A stretch of 64,000 bases of DNA from Rubripirellula amarantea (lineage in GTDB: Bacteria > Planctomycetota > Planctomycetia > Pirellulales > Pirellulaceae), in NCBI RefSeq assembly GCF_007859865.1, contig NZ_SJPI01000002.1:248001-312000 (forward strand), written 5' to 3'. The notes under the pieces were generated by a model that searched no databases, was not told the origin of the DNA, and saw only the letters and a list, made by a program, of their open reading frames with translations. How positions within the stretch are numbered: position 1 is the first letter of the stretch; each line of letters opens with the position of its first letter. Made by a program: the position numbers and the translations under genes. Positions 51,591-60,537 of the stretch are shown piece after piece.

Positions 51591-51707
51591 CCAGTCCGCA
51601 ATCGATCAGCTTTGGCCGGTTCCCATCGGCCGTCGCTCTCGCGTCGTTGGTCGGTAGATTCGGTTCTGCTTTCTTGAAGGGAAACAGCTAGCGGAATGGA
51701 ATCCGTT

Positions 51708-53126
51708 CTACATTCCGATCGAGACAACCTCGACCGTTTTAACTCGGCCAACCAACGTGTGGCTGCTGGCGTCGTCGATGGTGATGTTGAGGAATTGACC
51801 GGCTTGGCGACGGTTGCCGTCGAACACAACAATGCGATCGCACGTGGTGCGTCCGATCATCTGAACAACATGAGCGTCATCGAAGTCATCGCTTCGTTTC
51901 GCTCTTTTGCTGGGCCCTTCGACGAGCACTTCGACGGTCTTGCCGACGAACTTCAGGTTGTCTTCCTTAGCGATTTCATCATGCACAGCAAGCAGTTCGT
52001 TGTTGCGGCGCGCTTTGGCTTCCAGTGGAATGTCATCTTCGAGCCGTTCGGAAGCCTTCGTTCCAGGGCGTACGCTGTATTGGAAAATGAAACACTGTTT
52101 GAATCGGCATCGCTTGACCAATTCGATCGTCTTTTGGAAGTCCTCTTCCGTTTCGCCGCAGAAGCCCACGATGAAATCGCTGCTAATCGCGGCTTCGGGC
52201 AAGATGCGTTCGATGCGTTCCATCATCGCCATGTAGTCCGCGATTGTGTATCCACGTTTCATGCGTTTCAGCACGTCGTCGCTGCCGCTTTGCGCGGGGA
52301 CATGCAAGTACGGGGAAACTTTGGGGAGGTCGCGAATGGTTTCGAGCAATCGCTCGGTCATGTCCTTGGGGTAGTTCGTGACGAACTTGATCCGTTTGAT
52401 ACCTTCGATTTCGTGCAATTGTTCCAGCAGCGACGACATGTCGGTAACTGATCCGTCTTCGTGCTTGAACTTGTACGAGTTGACGGTTTGGCCGAGCAGC
52501 GTAATTTCGAGACATCCTTGTTCGGCCAGGACGTTAGCCTCGGCAAGAATCTGCTCGGGCGATCGACCTTGTTCTGGGCCTCGGGTGTTGGGCACGACGC
52601 AGTAAGTGCAAAACTTATCGCAACCGATTTGGATGCGCAGATACGCTTGGAACGGCGTGGGACGCATCGTTGGGTCACGAAGCGGGTCAAACGTTTCGTG
52701 CGAACGAGCGATCGTGGCTTGGCTGCCTTCGTTGCGAGCGAGCGACACGGCCATTTGGCGACCTTCGCCGTTCTTGATTTTGTTTAGCAGCGTTGGGATT
52801 GTGTGCAATTGCCCGGGGCCAACGACCAAATCAACGTAGGGGGCACGTTTGAAAATGATCTCCTGATCCTTTTGGGCCATGCAGCCCATCACGCCGATGA
52901 TCTTGTTCTCGTTGTCTTTCTTGTGCAGTTTCACCTTGCCGAGCGCACTGTAAACTTTCTCCTCGGCATGCTCGCGAACGCTGCAGGTGTTGTAGAGCAC
53001 ACAATCAGCTTGGGCCGGTGTATCGACGACGGTATAGCCATGTCGTTTCAGGTCAGCGATCACCATCTCGCTGTCGAGAACATTCATCTGGCATCCGACG
53101 GTCTGGATGTAAACGCGTTTATTCAT
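51708..53126 (-). CDS. miaB: tRNA-2-methylthio-N6-dimethylallyladenosine synthase MiaB
   Basis: MiaB methylthiolates i6A37 in tRNAs reading UNN codons. From ATG 53126 it is 472 aa. The UPF0004 domain has Cys at 12, 48 and 82 (VGCQMN, NTCSVREHAEEKV, GVMGCMAQ) for the auxiliary cluster. The radical-SAM motif is CDKFCTYC (C169, C173, C176), followed by VPNTRGPEQGRSPE, HVPAQSGSDDVLKRMKRGYT and DFIVGFCGETEEDF. A TRAM domain closes the protein. The start overlaps the stop of the 75-aa gene by eight bases (ATGAATAA), a sign of coupled translation. miaA is not in the window. Confidence 0.95.
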   Translation of the reverse strand: MNKRVYIQTVGCQMNVLDSEMVIADLKRHGYTVVDTPAQADCVLYNTCSVREHAEEKVYSALGKVKLHKKDNENKIIGVMGCMAQKDQEIIFKRAPYVDLVVGPGQLHTIPTLLNKIKNGEGRQMAVSLARNEGSQATIARSHETFDPLRDPTMRPTPFQAYLRIQIGCDKFCTYCVVPNTRGPEQGRSPEQILAEANVLAEQGCLEITLLGQTVNSYKFKHEDGSVTDMSSLLEQLHEIEGIKRIKFVTNYPKDMTERLLETIRDLPKVSPYLHVPAQSGSDDVLKRMKRGYTIADYMAMMERIERILPEAAISSDFIVGFCGETEEDFQKTIELVKRCRFKQCFIFQYSVRPGTKASERLEDDIPLEAKARRNNELLAVHDEIAKEDNLKFVGKTVEVLVEGPSKRAKRSDDFDDAHVVQMIGRTTCDRIVVFDGNRRQAGQFLNITIDDASSHTLVGRVKTVEVVSIGM

Positions 53127-53346
53127 TGGGCTTTGACTTTGCATCCGACTTGGACGCTGGTTTTGAAACTGGAGGGCCACGTTTTGTCGGCGTGGATTGC
53201 ATTCGATCGACAAAGGTTTTCAGCACATCGGTCAATACGATTCGTCGCCGGCCCATCGATCCGAGCAGCATCATCGCAGCGATGAGCGCTCCCAAGAGCC
53301 ATAGCAGGGTCGACGACGAGAAAAGCAAATCCGTTAGCATGTGCAC
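53119..53346 (-). CDS. Small membrane protein upstream of miaB
   Basis: 75 aa with one membrane segment (LLWLLGALIAAMMLLGSMG) near the N-terminus, then RRRIVLTDVLKTFVDRM and a Lys/Ser/Pro-rich tail (KRGPPVSKPASKSDAKSKPN). The basic residues after the helix predict a cytoplasmic tail. It overlaps miaB by eight bases, so it is probably expressed with it. I recognise no family. The start could be residue 1 (53346) or M3 (53340). Confidence 0.62.
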   Translation of the reverse strand: MHMLTDLLFSSSTLLWLLGALIAAMMLLGSMGRRRIVLTDVLKTFVDRMQSTPTKRGPPVSKPASKSDAKSKPNE

Positions 53347-53463
53347 AGGATACCCGCCCAGGCCCGATTTCGGGAAGAGAGGCTAAAATAGGCCGCAATT
53401 TGCGTCCCTGGGCGAGGCAATTCCGGTCCACCACTACCGTTTGGAAGCCATTGAAGGTCCCCC

Positions 53464-53928
53464 ATGAATACCCGCCGTCTGCTGCAATTCTCGAACCTGG
53501 ACCACGCTATCGAAGAGGCGGAAAGGTTGGCCAACGTGCCCACCCGGATCACAGGACAGCATTCCCACGGGCAGATTATCCGTCACTTGGCGCTGACGAT
53601 GGATGTTGCCTGCGGTCACGAACCCAGTCCCACGGTGCCGTGGCTGATCAGAACGGTCGCACCGTGGTTGAAGCGAAAGGCCCTCGCCAAACCCGTGAAG
53701 CCAGGGTTCAAGCTGCCCGCATCGGCGGAATCCTTCTTTTGGCCAAATTCCGATATCGAGGTTCCTGTCGCGATGGTCCATTTGCGAGATTCGTGGCGGC
53801 GGTACCAGAGCTGCAGCCCACTACCGCCGCACCCTGTCTTTGGAAAGATGACGCAGGATGAGCACGACAAGCTTCAGTGCATGCACTTCGCTTTGCACCT
53901 AAGTTTCGTGCATCCTGTGATCGGCTAA
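53464..53928 (+). CDS. DUF1569 (DinB-like) protein
   Basis: 154 aa from ATG 53464. The protein matches the DUF1569 pattern: RRLLQFSNLDHAIEEAERL, GQHSHGQIIRHLALTMD, a KPGFKLP segment with SFFWP, and HPVFGKMTQDEHDKLQCMHF then ALHLSFVHP. The His residues of HGQIIRHLA and the final HxxLHL correspond to the metal site of DinB-like four-helix bundles. Its reaction is unknown; DinB relatives use thiol cofactors. It stands alone, divergent from the miaB operon. Confidence 0.88.
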   Translation: MNTRRLLQFSNLDHAIEEAERLANVPTRITGQHSHGQIIRHLALTMDVACGHEPSPTVPWLIRTVAPWLKRKALAKPVKPGFKLPASAESFFWPNSDIEVPVAMVHLRDSWRRYQSCSPLPPHPVFGKMTQDEHDKLQCMHFALHLSFVHPVIG

Positions 53929-53996
53929 TTGCAATTGCCCGGTGTGGTTTAACGTCTGATTGGAATTACCGTGCCAAGTGCAATCGTTGGCTCGTG

Positions 53997-54881
53997 TCAG
54001 TGATGCACGCCCGAGCCAAAGAGGTAGCGGTATTCGGCCAGATGTTCGTCGATGTCACGCGAGAGCATGCGTCCATTGATGTGGCCCGCGATGACGGTGC
54101 CGTAATAGAGCGGAACTGATTGAGAAGGAATGACGCTGCCAAGACCACTGCCTACGTAGGTCCCGTAAGCTGGGTACAAAATTCGGTTCGCTTCAATGAT
54201 CCCCTCGCGATCTTGCCGTTGATAGAGGTATGAGAACACATCGCGAGATGCCACGGTTTCGTGCCATGTCGGGAAGAATAGGTACGCAGCGCCGTAGGTT
54301 CCCGGATACGACCGCCGCGAGAAGTCTTTGGCGTGCGCGAGTTCATGTAGTGCGATCGCGGGCACGTCGCTGTATAGGTGCACGGTTTGCGTGAAAGGGT
54401 TGTAGTGATCGCCACCGAACAAACGTCCCGGCAGGATCGCTTCGCCTCCCAACGCTGCCAACCCCAGCGTGTAACGATAGGGCCATGCCACGTTCTTGTT
54501 CGCACGTAATCGTTTCCAGTCCTTCAGCGGTGCGTATTGGTTCACGCGAACCTTCACGTGAGCGAGTGAGTTGTCACGCATATAGTCGGTCGTGGCTTCG
54601 ATGGTTGGTTCGGTGATGTGATGGTTGTCGATCCGGCGGTCCCACAGCATGACCTTGCCAGGAATGCCCCAAATCCATCCTGCGGTGTCGAGTACCTTGT
54701 GCGGCTTTCCAAATTCCAGTGGCTCTTCGTTCAACGCAAGCAAGTCAGGTGATTGCGTTTGCTGGCTAGGGGGAATCGGTCTGGGGTCGAGTACATGGCA
54801 ACCACATGAGACGACCACCAGCAGCGCTGCGATAAGCAGCGTCGATGGAGCAATCCGATAGGGTGAGTAAATGCGAATCAT
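53997..54881 (-). CDS. Lipoprotein with HExxH motif
   Basis: 294 aa from ATG 54881 with a lipoprotein signal (TLLIAALLVVVSCGC, Cys near residue 26-28). The sequence contains HELAHAKDF and, about 25 residues later, TWHETVASRD. A HExxH motif with a later Glu is the zinc site of gluzincin-type peptidases, but I cannot assign a family. The segment GWIWGIPGKVMLWDRRIDNH and PYRYTLGLAALGGEAILPGR may be membrane-associated or structural. The barrel-protein gene upstream ends 12 bases before this start, so the two are co-transcribed and may act at the outer membrane together. Confidence 0.7.
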   Translation of the reverse strand: MIRIYSPYRIAPSTLLIAALLVVVSCGCHVLDPRPIPPSQQTQSPDLLALNEEPLEFGKPHKVLDTAGWIWGIPGKVMLWDRRIDNHHITEPTIEATTDYMRDNSLAHVKVRVNQYAPLKDWKRLRANKNVAWPYRYTLGLAALGGEAILPGRLFGGDHYNPFTQTVHLYSDVPAIALHELAHAKDFSRRSYPGTYGAAYLFFPTWHETVASRDVFSYLYQRQDREGIIEANRILYPAYGTYVGSGLGSVIPSQSVPLYYGTVIAGHINGRMLSRDIDEHLAEYRYLFGSGVHH

Positions 54882-54893
54882 TTGGCCAGTGAA

Positions 54894-56042
54894 TTAAAAA
54901 CGGTGTCGGTATCCAAACGTCATGCCATACATTTCCAAGCGATCGGGATCGACCTGCCCCGCCGCTACGTCTCGAGCGTTGTAGACATCACCGATTGAAA
55001 GTGCACTGAGTCCAACGTGAAACGCGCTGGAACGCGTGACGTGAAAACTGACGTCCGCGTTTAACTCCGTCACGAAGGCAAGGTAAGACGCTTCGACAAG
55101 CCGGTTTCGTAGCGTAGGTGCGTAGTGGTTGATTTGAGTGGATTGGTTCCAGCCGAACCCCGAGCAAACGCCCGTTGAGAACACAAATTTGCGCCAAAGG
55201 TATTGCTGTTCAAAATCGAGATCGAAGGTGACGATCTTGTTTTCCGTTTCGATCCAGTCCTGAAGCGGCGTGTATCCGTAAACTTGTGATCGATAAAGGT
55301 CGCCGATGTTCATCCATCGCCCGCCGATCATGATTCGTCGTTGACCACCGAGCACCCGGTGCGTCGTTCCCGCAGCAATCGCGATGTTCGTCAAGCTTGT
55401 CGACGTGCTCAATCGTTCCGACGGTAAAAACGCATCTCCGCTACCGTCAATCTGCATCAGCGAAAAATGAAACGTTGGTTGCGGGCTTAAGTCAGCGTGT
55501 GACGAACTCCGCGGCTGGTTTGTCCTGGCGGCATCATGATTGATGCGTAGTCTAACCCCGGTGTTGGTTCCAGACTCAAGCGTGGCTCGTTCCGAAGGGT
55601 AGGCATAGTCACGAAAGGTGATGCTGTCGCGACGTTCCATACTTAGGAAATCAACGTCGCCATACCACTGGGAATGGGGACGGATGAACGCGGCGTTGTC
55701 GCCAAAGGATTCATGGACAACGATCTCGCTATCAAGATGATTGGTCGCGTGAGGGATGGTTGGAATCGCGTGTTCGTAATCGTGTTCGTAATTGTAATCG
55801 ACGGTATCGTTACCGACCGTGATTGGATCGGCGAGCAGGTGTTCGGTAGGCGTTTCCGCAAATGAATCTTGCCCGAACGAAGTCTGACCGTTGATCGTCA
55901 TCCCTTCGGTAGTTTGCTTGGCAATGACTGAGTCGAGTGATTGCTCGTCGATAAGCCAAAACGGATCTTCTTCTGCGGTGGCCGACTGGATCGACGCCCC
56001 CATCGCGGCCAAGCAAATCGCATGCAGCAGGAATTTCCGCAA
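54894..56042 (-). CDS. Outer-membrane beta-barrel protein
   Basis: 382 aa with a TTG start at 56042 and a signal peptide (MRKFLLHAICLAAMGASIQS, cleavage near ATA-EE). The first 130 residues are a polar region with His/Asp-rich stretches (NYEHDYEHAIP). From HSQWYGDVDFLSMERRDS on, it has barrel-like strands: TGVRLRINHDAA, FHFSLMQIDGSGDAF, IMIGGRWMNIGDLYRS, KIVTFDLDFEQQYLWRKFVF and the C-terminal YGMTFGYRHRF ending in Phe. The opening W.GDVDFLSMxR resembles BBP7-family barrels. It precedes the HExxH lipoprotein in an operon. The 290 bases upstream (56043-56331) hold no gene. Confidence 0.75.
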   Translation of the reverse strand: MRKFLLHAICLAAMGASIQSATAEEDPFWLIDEQSLDSVIAKQTTEGMTINGQTSFGQDSFAETPTEHLLADPITVGNDTVDYNYEHDYEHAIPTIPHATNHLDSEIVVHESFGDNAAFIRPHSQWYGDVDFLSMERRDSITFRDYAYPSERATLESGTNTGVRLRINHDAARTNQPRSSSHADLSPQPTFHFSLMQIDGSGDAFLPSERLSTSTSLTNIAIAAGTTHRVLGGQRRIMIGGRWMNIGDLYRSQVYGYTPLQDWIETENKIVTFDLDFEQQYLWRKFVFSTGVCSGFGWNQSTQINHYAPTLRNRLVEASYLAFVTELNADVSFHVTRSSAFHVGLSALSIGDVYNARDVAAGQVDPDRLEMYGMTFGYRHRF

Positions 56043-56331
56043 CGTTAGGATTCCGGGACCGATGGTTTCGCGGGCGGTTGATTGATGGCGGCGGCTGAGT
56101 CTGATTTCTTAGACTGGCGGCGTTCTCCACATGGAGCAAGGTACGACGAGTAGGAAATTGCGTCCCGAAGTGTCAATAGAATCAAGTGGGAATGGGCAGG
56201 CTCGAGCGACGAAGCGTCCTCTGGAATCACGAAAGGAATTGTCTCAATCAAGCGACAGGAACCCGGTGACGGCTGATTCGGCCTTGTGCTTGGCTCGCCG
56301 CGGTGCGTAAAAGCGAACTCTTAGGTTCCCA

Positions 56332-57531
56332 TTGCTCACCCCTCCAGGTGTTAGGTCTACGGTGTTCATTCGTTTTTTCACCCATTCCACCGTCGTTCTG
56401 TTGCTGATCTGCGCCGCGTTCAGCTTCAATTCACGTGCTGCGCTTGGTCAGGTGCCGACGCGCGCCGAGGTCGACGCGGCTCAAATCGTGCGATTGCCCG
56501 ATGACCCGGCCGCCATCATTGCGGTGGTGGGAAACACGCCGATTTTGCTCGGTGAGCTGCTTCCGCGAGTCAACGCCCGAATCGAAGAGGTCGCGGCAAA
56601 GAGCGGCCAGGAGATTCCCGAGGACCAATTGCACTTCGCCAAAGTCAACTTGGTGCGAGGATTGTTAACTCAATCGATCCAAAACAAGATGATGCGTGAA
56701 TCGTTCCTGCTTGACCAAATGGGAACCGAGAGCGCCGACAAACGTAACGAAGCCGATCAGCGGCTCGCCGCCCGAGCTCGCCAAATGTTCTTCGAATCCG
56801 AATTGCCGGAATTGAAGAAACAGTACTCCACCGAGGACATGAACGAGCTCGACAAGGAACTCGCCAAAAAAGGGACCTCGCTGGCTGCTCGGCAACGCGA
56901 GTTCACCGACATGATGCTTGGTCACCTCTACATTCGCGGCAAAGTGGATCGCGAGCCAAGAATTTCGATCGCGGAAATCAACGAGTACTATCTCGCCAAC
57001 CAATCGGAGTTCGAACGCCCCACGCGAGCGCGGTGGGAACAATTGACGGTTCTGTTCAGCAACTTTCCCAACAAAGAACAGGCTCGCGTTGCAATTTCAA
57101 ACATGGGACGCGAAGCCTACTTCGGCGGCAACCTGCAAGCCGTCGCACGGGCTCAAAGCCAAGAGCCATTCGCCAGCAAAGGTGGCCTGCACGAATGGAC
57201 GGCCAAGGGATCACTCGCGAGCGAGATTCTTGAGCAACAAATCTTCTCGATCCAAACCAACGCGATGAGTGAGATCATCGAAGACGATCAAGGTTATCAC
57301 ATCGTTCGGGTTCTTGATCGGCAAGAAGCCGGGGTAACCTCGCTTCGTGATGTGCAAGACGAAATTCGCAACAAGCTGAAAGAAGAGAAAATCGCGGAAT
57401 CTCAGCGAAAGGTTCTCGACGACATGCAATTGCGGATCCCAGTCTGGTCCATGTTCCCCGATGACACTCCCAACGCGCTACCGTTGCCCGAGTCGATCGC
57501 CCGTTACAACCAACCGACTTTCAAGCGGTGA
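56332..57531 (+). CDS. Exported parvulin-type peptidyl-prolyl isomerase (SurA/PrsA-like)
   Basis: 399 aa with a signal segment (FFTHSTVVLLLICAAFSFNS). A SurA-like N-terminal helical domain (IIAVVGNTPILLGELLPRVN; the ISIAEINEYYLANQSEFERP linker) precedes a parvulin domain at about 250-350: ASKGGLHEWTAKGSLASEIL and SEIIEDDQGYHIVRVLDR. It should help fold exported or outer-membrane proteins in the periplasm, which fits a genome rich in barrels. TTG 56332 is the first start; GTG 56362 would begin directly before the signal segment. A lipoprotein gene follows after six bases. Confidence 0.88.
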   Translation: MLTPPGVRSTVFIRFFTHSTVVLLLICAAFSFNSRAALGQVPTRAEVDAAQIVRLPDDPAAIIAVVGNTPILLGELLPRVNARIEEVAAKSGQEIPEDQLHFAKVNLVRGLLTQSIQNKMMRESFLLDQMGTESADKRNEADQRLAARARQMFFESELPELKKQYSTEDMNELDKELAKKGTSLAARQREFTDMMLGHLYIRGKVDREPRISIAEINEYYLANQSEFERPTRARWEQLTVLFSNFPNKEQARVAISNMGREAYFGGNLQAVARAQSQEPFASKGGLHEWTAKGSLASEILEQQIFSIQTNAMSEIIEDDQGYHIVRVLDRQEAGVTSLRDVQDEIRNKLKEEKIAESQRKVLDDMQLRIPVWSMFPDDTPNALPLPESIARYNQPTFKR

Positions 57532-57537
57532 TTTGTT

Positions 57538-58257
57538 TTGAATAGGGATGCTGTGGCACGGCTCGTACGTTCGTTTCCGCTGGTCATCATCGTTGCTGGA
57601 TTAGCATCGTTGATGGGGTGTGGACAGCTAGCCTATCGACTCAACCATCAGGCCCCGGAGACCTTCGTTCCGAATCCGCTTGATTTGCCTCCGGCAGAAG
57701 ATGTTTTTGTTTGGTCGCAAGTTGTCGACGCGGTTGACGACTACTTCCGCATTGCTCGCGAACAACCCGTGCAGAACTCGGGCAACATGATTCTGGATGG
57801 TCGCATCGAAACTTCGTACCGAATCGGGGCTTCGATTTTTGAACCATGGCGTAAAGACAGCACTGCCGGTTTTGAACGATTGCAAAGCACGCTGCAGTCG
57901 ATTCGTCGTCGGGCGATTGTCGTGGTTCGGCCACAGGCGGTTGGGTACGGGCCCGATGACTTCGCCACCGGGCTAAGCGGTGGCAATTCTCGCATCAGCG
58001 CGTCAGGCTACACAATCGAAGTGATTGTTCAGAAAGACATCGAGGACACCGATCGCAGCCAATACTCCACCGAGGGCAGGTCGACTGCGACGCGGCACGA
58101 CGGTACGGTGGTTCGTCACGACGACAACTACGACAACAGTCCTCAGACGCTCGGTTGGATCCCGCTGGGGCGAGACACGTCGCTTGAACAAACAATTCTG
58201 CGAGACATCTTTGGCCGAATCACGCAAGGCGATTCAGACAGGCTGTTGCACCATTAG
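57538..58257 (+). CDS. Lipoprotein of unknown function
   Basis: 239 aa with a TTG start and a lipoprotein signal (FPLVIIVAGLASLMGCG, Cys near residue 28). The mature part begins QLAYRLNHQAPETFVPNPLD and has a globular segment with DAVDDYFRIAREQPVQ, SYRIGASIFEPWRKDSTAGF and YTIEVIVQKDIEDTDRSQYS. Near the end is GWIPLGRDTSLEQTILRDIF. No family is recognised. It is six bases downstream of the PPIase gene, so the two are co-transcribed. Envelope location is inferred from the lipobox. Confidence 0.75.
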   Translation: MNRDAVARLVRSFPLVIIVAGLASLMGCGQLAYRLNHQAPETFVPNPLDLPPAEDVFVWSQVVDAVDDYFRIAREQPVQNSGNMILDGRIETSYRIGASIFEPWRKDSTAGFERLQSTLQSIRRRAIVVVRPQAVGYGPDDFATGLSGGNSRISASGYTIEVIVQKDIEDTDRSQYSTEGRSTATRHDGTVVRHDDNYDNSPQTLGWIPLGRDTSLEQTILRDIFGRITQGDSDRLLHH

Positions 58258-58393
58258 TATGGCGTGTTGTCCGGCCTTCGGATTAGCTTGAATTCGATCG
58301 CGACGCCCTGAGCTTCGTTGTGGAATCAACCAGCCACATCTACAATAAGGCCTCATTTCCCACCTATTTCCACGGCCTATTGGACGTATACGT

Positions 58394-60157
58394 ATGGCTT
58401 TCTTGTCCATTTCAGGTCAATCCGGTGATGACAGTCGGTTTGAGTTGAGTGATCGCGAAACAACAATGGGACGTCATCCCGATTGTTCAATCGTCGTCGA
58501 TGCGGGAGCGGTGAGCCGCTACCACGCCAAAATTTCGGCAAGCAACTCTGGCTTTATGGTCGAGGATTCGGGCAGTCGCAATGGAACGTTCTTGAATGGC
58601 CAGATGTTGACCACGCCGACGCTACTGCGCGATGGAGATCGCATTCGCGTCAGTGATGTTGAATTTGTGTTCACTCATGACAACATGCCTGGCTTCGTAT
58701 CGGGTGGCAGCGAGATGACCTTTGCGGGGTCAAACTTCGGAATCCAGATGGTGGACGAAGGCGAACCCGGAACGCTTAGCAGTTCGTCAAAGGTTGAATT
58801 CCGCAGTTCTGCCGATGGCCTGAAGATGGCGGCCACTCCTGAGGCAAAGCTTGAAGCTCTGATGCGAATCAACCGGCAACTCAGCGGCGCCCTTGCGCTT
58901 GAGGATGTGTTGCCGAAGGTTCTTGATAGCCTGTTCAGCATTTTTCCCGCGGCTGACCGTGGGTTCATTGTCATGCAGGACGAATCCGGGAATCTGATTC
59001 CGCGCTGGGTGAAGACTCGATCAAGTCACGATGAAACCGAAACGATTCGAATCAGCCGCACGATCATTCGCGAGGTCATGACGCATCGAGAGCCAATCTT
59101 GTCCCTGGATGCTTCCGAAGACAGTCGATTCGATAGCAGTCAATCGATTGCTGATTTTTCAATCCGATCCATGATTTGTGCTCCCTTGGTTGACGCCGCA
59201 GGCAACGCGTTTGGGGCGCTACAGGTCGACTCGACTGCGGGGCGGGGCCAGTTTCGCGAAGATGACGCGGACTTGCTTGCCGGTGTTGCTGCTCAAGCGG
59301 GAATCGTAATCAACAACGCCCGAATGCACGAAGCAGCTTTGCATCAAAAAGAGGTCGAGCAAGACCTCAAGCTTGCCACCGAGGTACAGCAAGCGTTCCT
59401 TCCCCAATCGCCGCCCGATTCGACAAGCTATCGCGTTCGCAGCTTTTACCAAGCTGCTAACCATATCGGTGGCGATTACTTCGATTACATCCACTTGTCC
59501 GATGGACGCGTTGCAATCGTGGTTGCCGACGTGGTCGGACACGGGGTTGCCGCGGCAATGTTCATGGCCAAGTTGTCGGCCGAAACTCGCTTTTGTTTGG
59601 CCAGCATCCCTGATCTTGCCAAGGCCATCGAAAAGCTCAACGATCGAATGAGCCGACTGCACGTCGAACGCTTCATCACGTTCCTGGTACTGGTCATTGA
59701 CCCGCTGAGTGAAAAAGTAACGATCGTTAATGCGGGTCACATGGCGCCTTTGGTGCGGATCGCTAAAGATGGTTCGATCGTCGAACCAGGCGAAGAAGAA
59801 TCAGGCCTACCGATTGCGATTGACGACGGAATGGAATACGAAGCCGTTGACTTCGAAATGGAACGCGGCGACCTAGCGGTGCTGTATACCGACGGAATCA
59901 ACGAAGCGATGAATGCCAACGACGAAGAATTTGGCATCGAACCGCTTCGCAAATTGACGGCATCGGGCGGTACAGCGGACGAGGTGAAAGATCGAATCGT
60001 GGAGGCCGTGATGGCTCACGTTGGTGATAGTCCACCGTTTGATGATATGTGCCTAGTGGTGGTCGAACGTATTGGTTCGGCTGAACTTTCCCGTTCGGCA
60101 GTCACTGATACCGTCGATGACGATGAACTCGACGATTTGCTCGGTACCAAAGGATAA
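58394..60157 (+). CDS. FHA-GAF-PP2C (SpoIIE/RsbU-type) serine phosphatase
   Basis: 587 aa. An FHA domain (about 1-95: TTMGRHPDCSIVV, VSRYHAKIS, SGSRNGTFLNG) binds phosphothreonine peptides. A GAF domain (about 160-320: RGFIVMQDESGNLIPRWVKT, SMICAPLVDAAGNAFGALQV) may sense a small ligand. A short coiled coil (HEAALHQKEVEQDLKLATEV) links it to a PP2C/SpoIIE domain (about 345-560) with metal-binding Asp in GGDYFDYI and VVADVVGHGVAAAMFMAKL, plus LYTDGINEAMNANDEEFG. It probably dephosphorylates an anti-sigma antagonist; no such partner is adjacent. ATG 58394 begins directly at the FHA strand. Confidence 0.92.
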   Translation: MAFLSISGQSGDDSRFELSDRETTMGRHPDCSIVVDAGAVSRYHAKISASNSGFMVEDSGSRNGTFLNGQMLTTPTLLRDGDRIRVSDVEFVFTHDNMPGFVSGGSEMTFAGSNFGIQMVDEGEPGTLSSSSKVEFRSSADGLKMAATPEAKLEALMRINRQLSGALALEDVLPKVLDSLFSIFPAADRGFIVMQDESGNLIPRWVKTRSSHDETETIRISRTIIREVMTHREPILSLDASEDSRFDSSQSIADFSIRSMICAPLVDAAGNAFGALQVDSTAGRGQFREDDADLLAGVAAQAGIVINNARMHEAALHQKEVEQDLKLATEVQQAFLPQSPPDSTSYRVRSFYQAANHIGGDYFDYIHLSDGRVAIVVADVVGHGVAAAMFMAKLSAETRFCLASIPDLAKAIEKLNDRMSRLHVERFITFLVLVIDPLSEKVTIVNAGHMAPLVRIAKDGSIVEPGEEESGLPIAIDDGMEYEAVDFEMERGDLAVLYTDGINEAMNANDEEFGIEPLRKLTASGGTADEVKDRIVEAVMAHVGDSPPFDDMCLVVVERIGSAELSRSAVTDTVDDDELDDLLGTKG

Positions 60158-60164
60158 TCCAGTC

Positions 60165-60449
60165 GTGGCAAGTTCGTCTGTCAAGCGAATGGTCGTGCGA
60201 TACCGGGGCAACGTTCAGGGGGTTGGGTTTCGCATGACGGCGGTTGCACAATCACGTGGTCTCGCGGTTCACGGATTCGTGATGAACGAACCCAACGGTG
60301 ATGTGTTGATGGACGTCGAGGGGTCTCAAGAAGACTTGGACACGTTAATCCAGCGTATCAAGATTCAAATGGAAGACCGGATCGACGACGCGATCATTGA
60401 CCAACGAGACCCGTTGAATCGAAGTGATGGGTTCACTATTCGCTACTGA
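60165..60449 (+). CDS. acyP: Acylphosphatase
   Basis: Hydrolyses carboxyl-phosphate bonds of small acyl phosphates. From GTG 60165 it is 94 aa, and from ATG 60189 it is 86 aa; both are within family size. The motif YRGNVQGVGFRMTAVAQSRG holds the phosphate-binding loop and catalytic Arg; VHGFVMNEPNGDVLMDVEGS holds the catalytic Asn (V.N). The gene follows the FHA-GAF-PP2C stop by seven bases, so co-transcription is likely. The open frame upstream overlaps that gene in another phase and is not used. Confidence 0.9.
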   Translation: MASSSVKRMVVRYRGNVQGVGFRMTAVAQSRGLAVHGFVMNEPNGDVLMDVEGSQEDLDTLIQRIKIQMEDRIDDAIIDQRDPLNRSDGFTIRY

Positions 60450-60537
60450 TCCCGACGGTTGCTGGCGGAATCGTTGAAGTAACCAGCAACAGATGCAATA
60501 CCGCAGTCAGTCGGTTGGGACATCTACGCCGCTAAGT

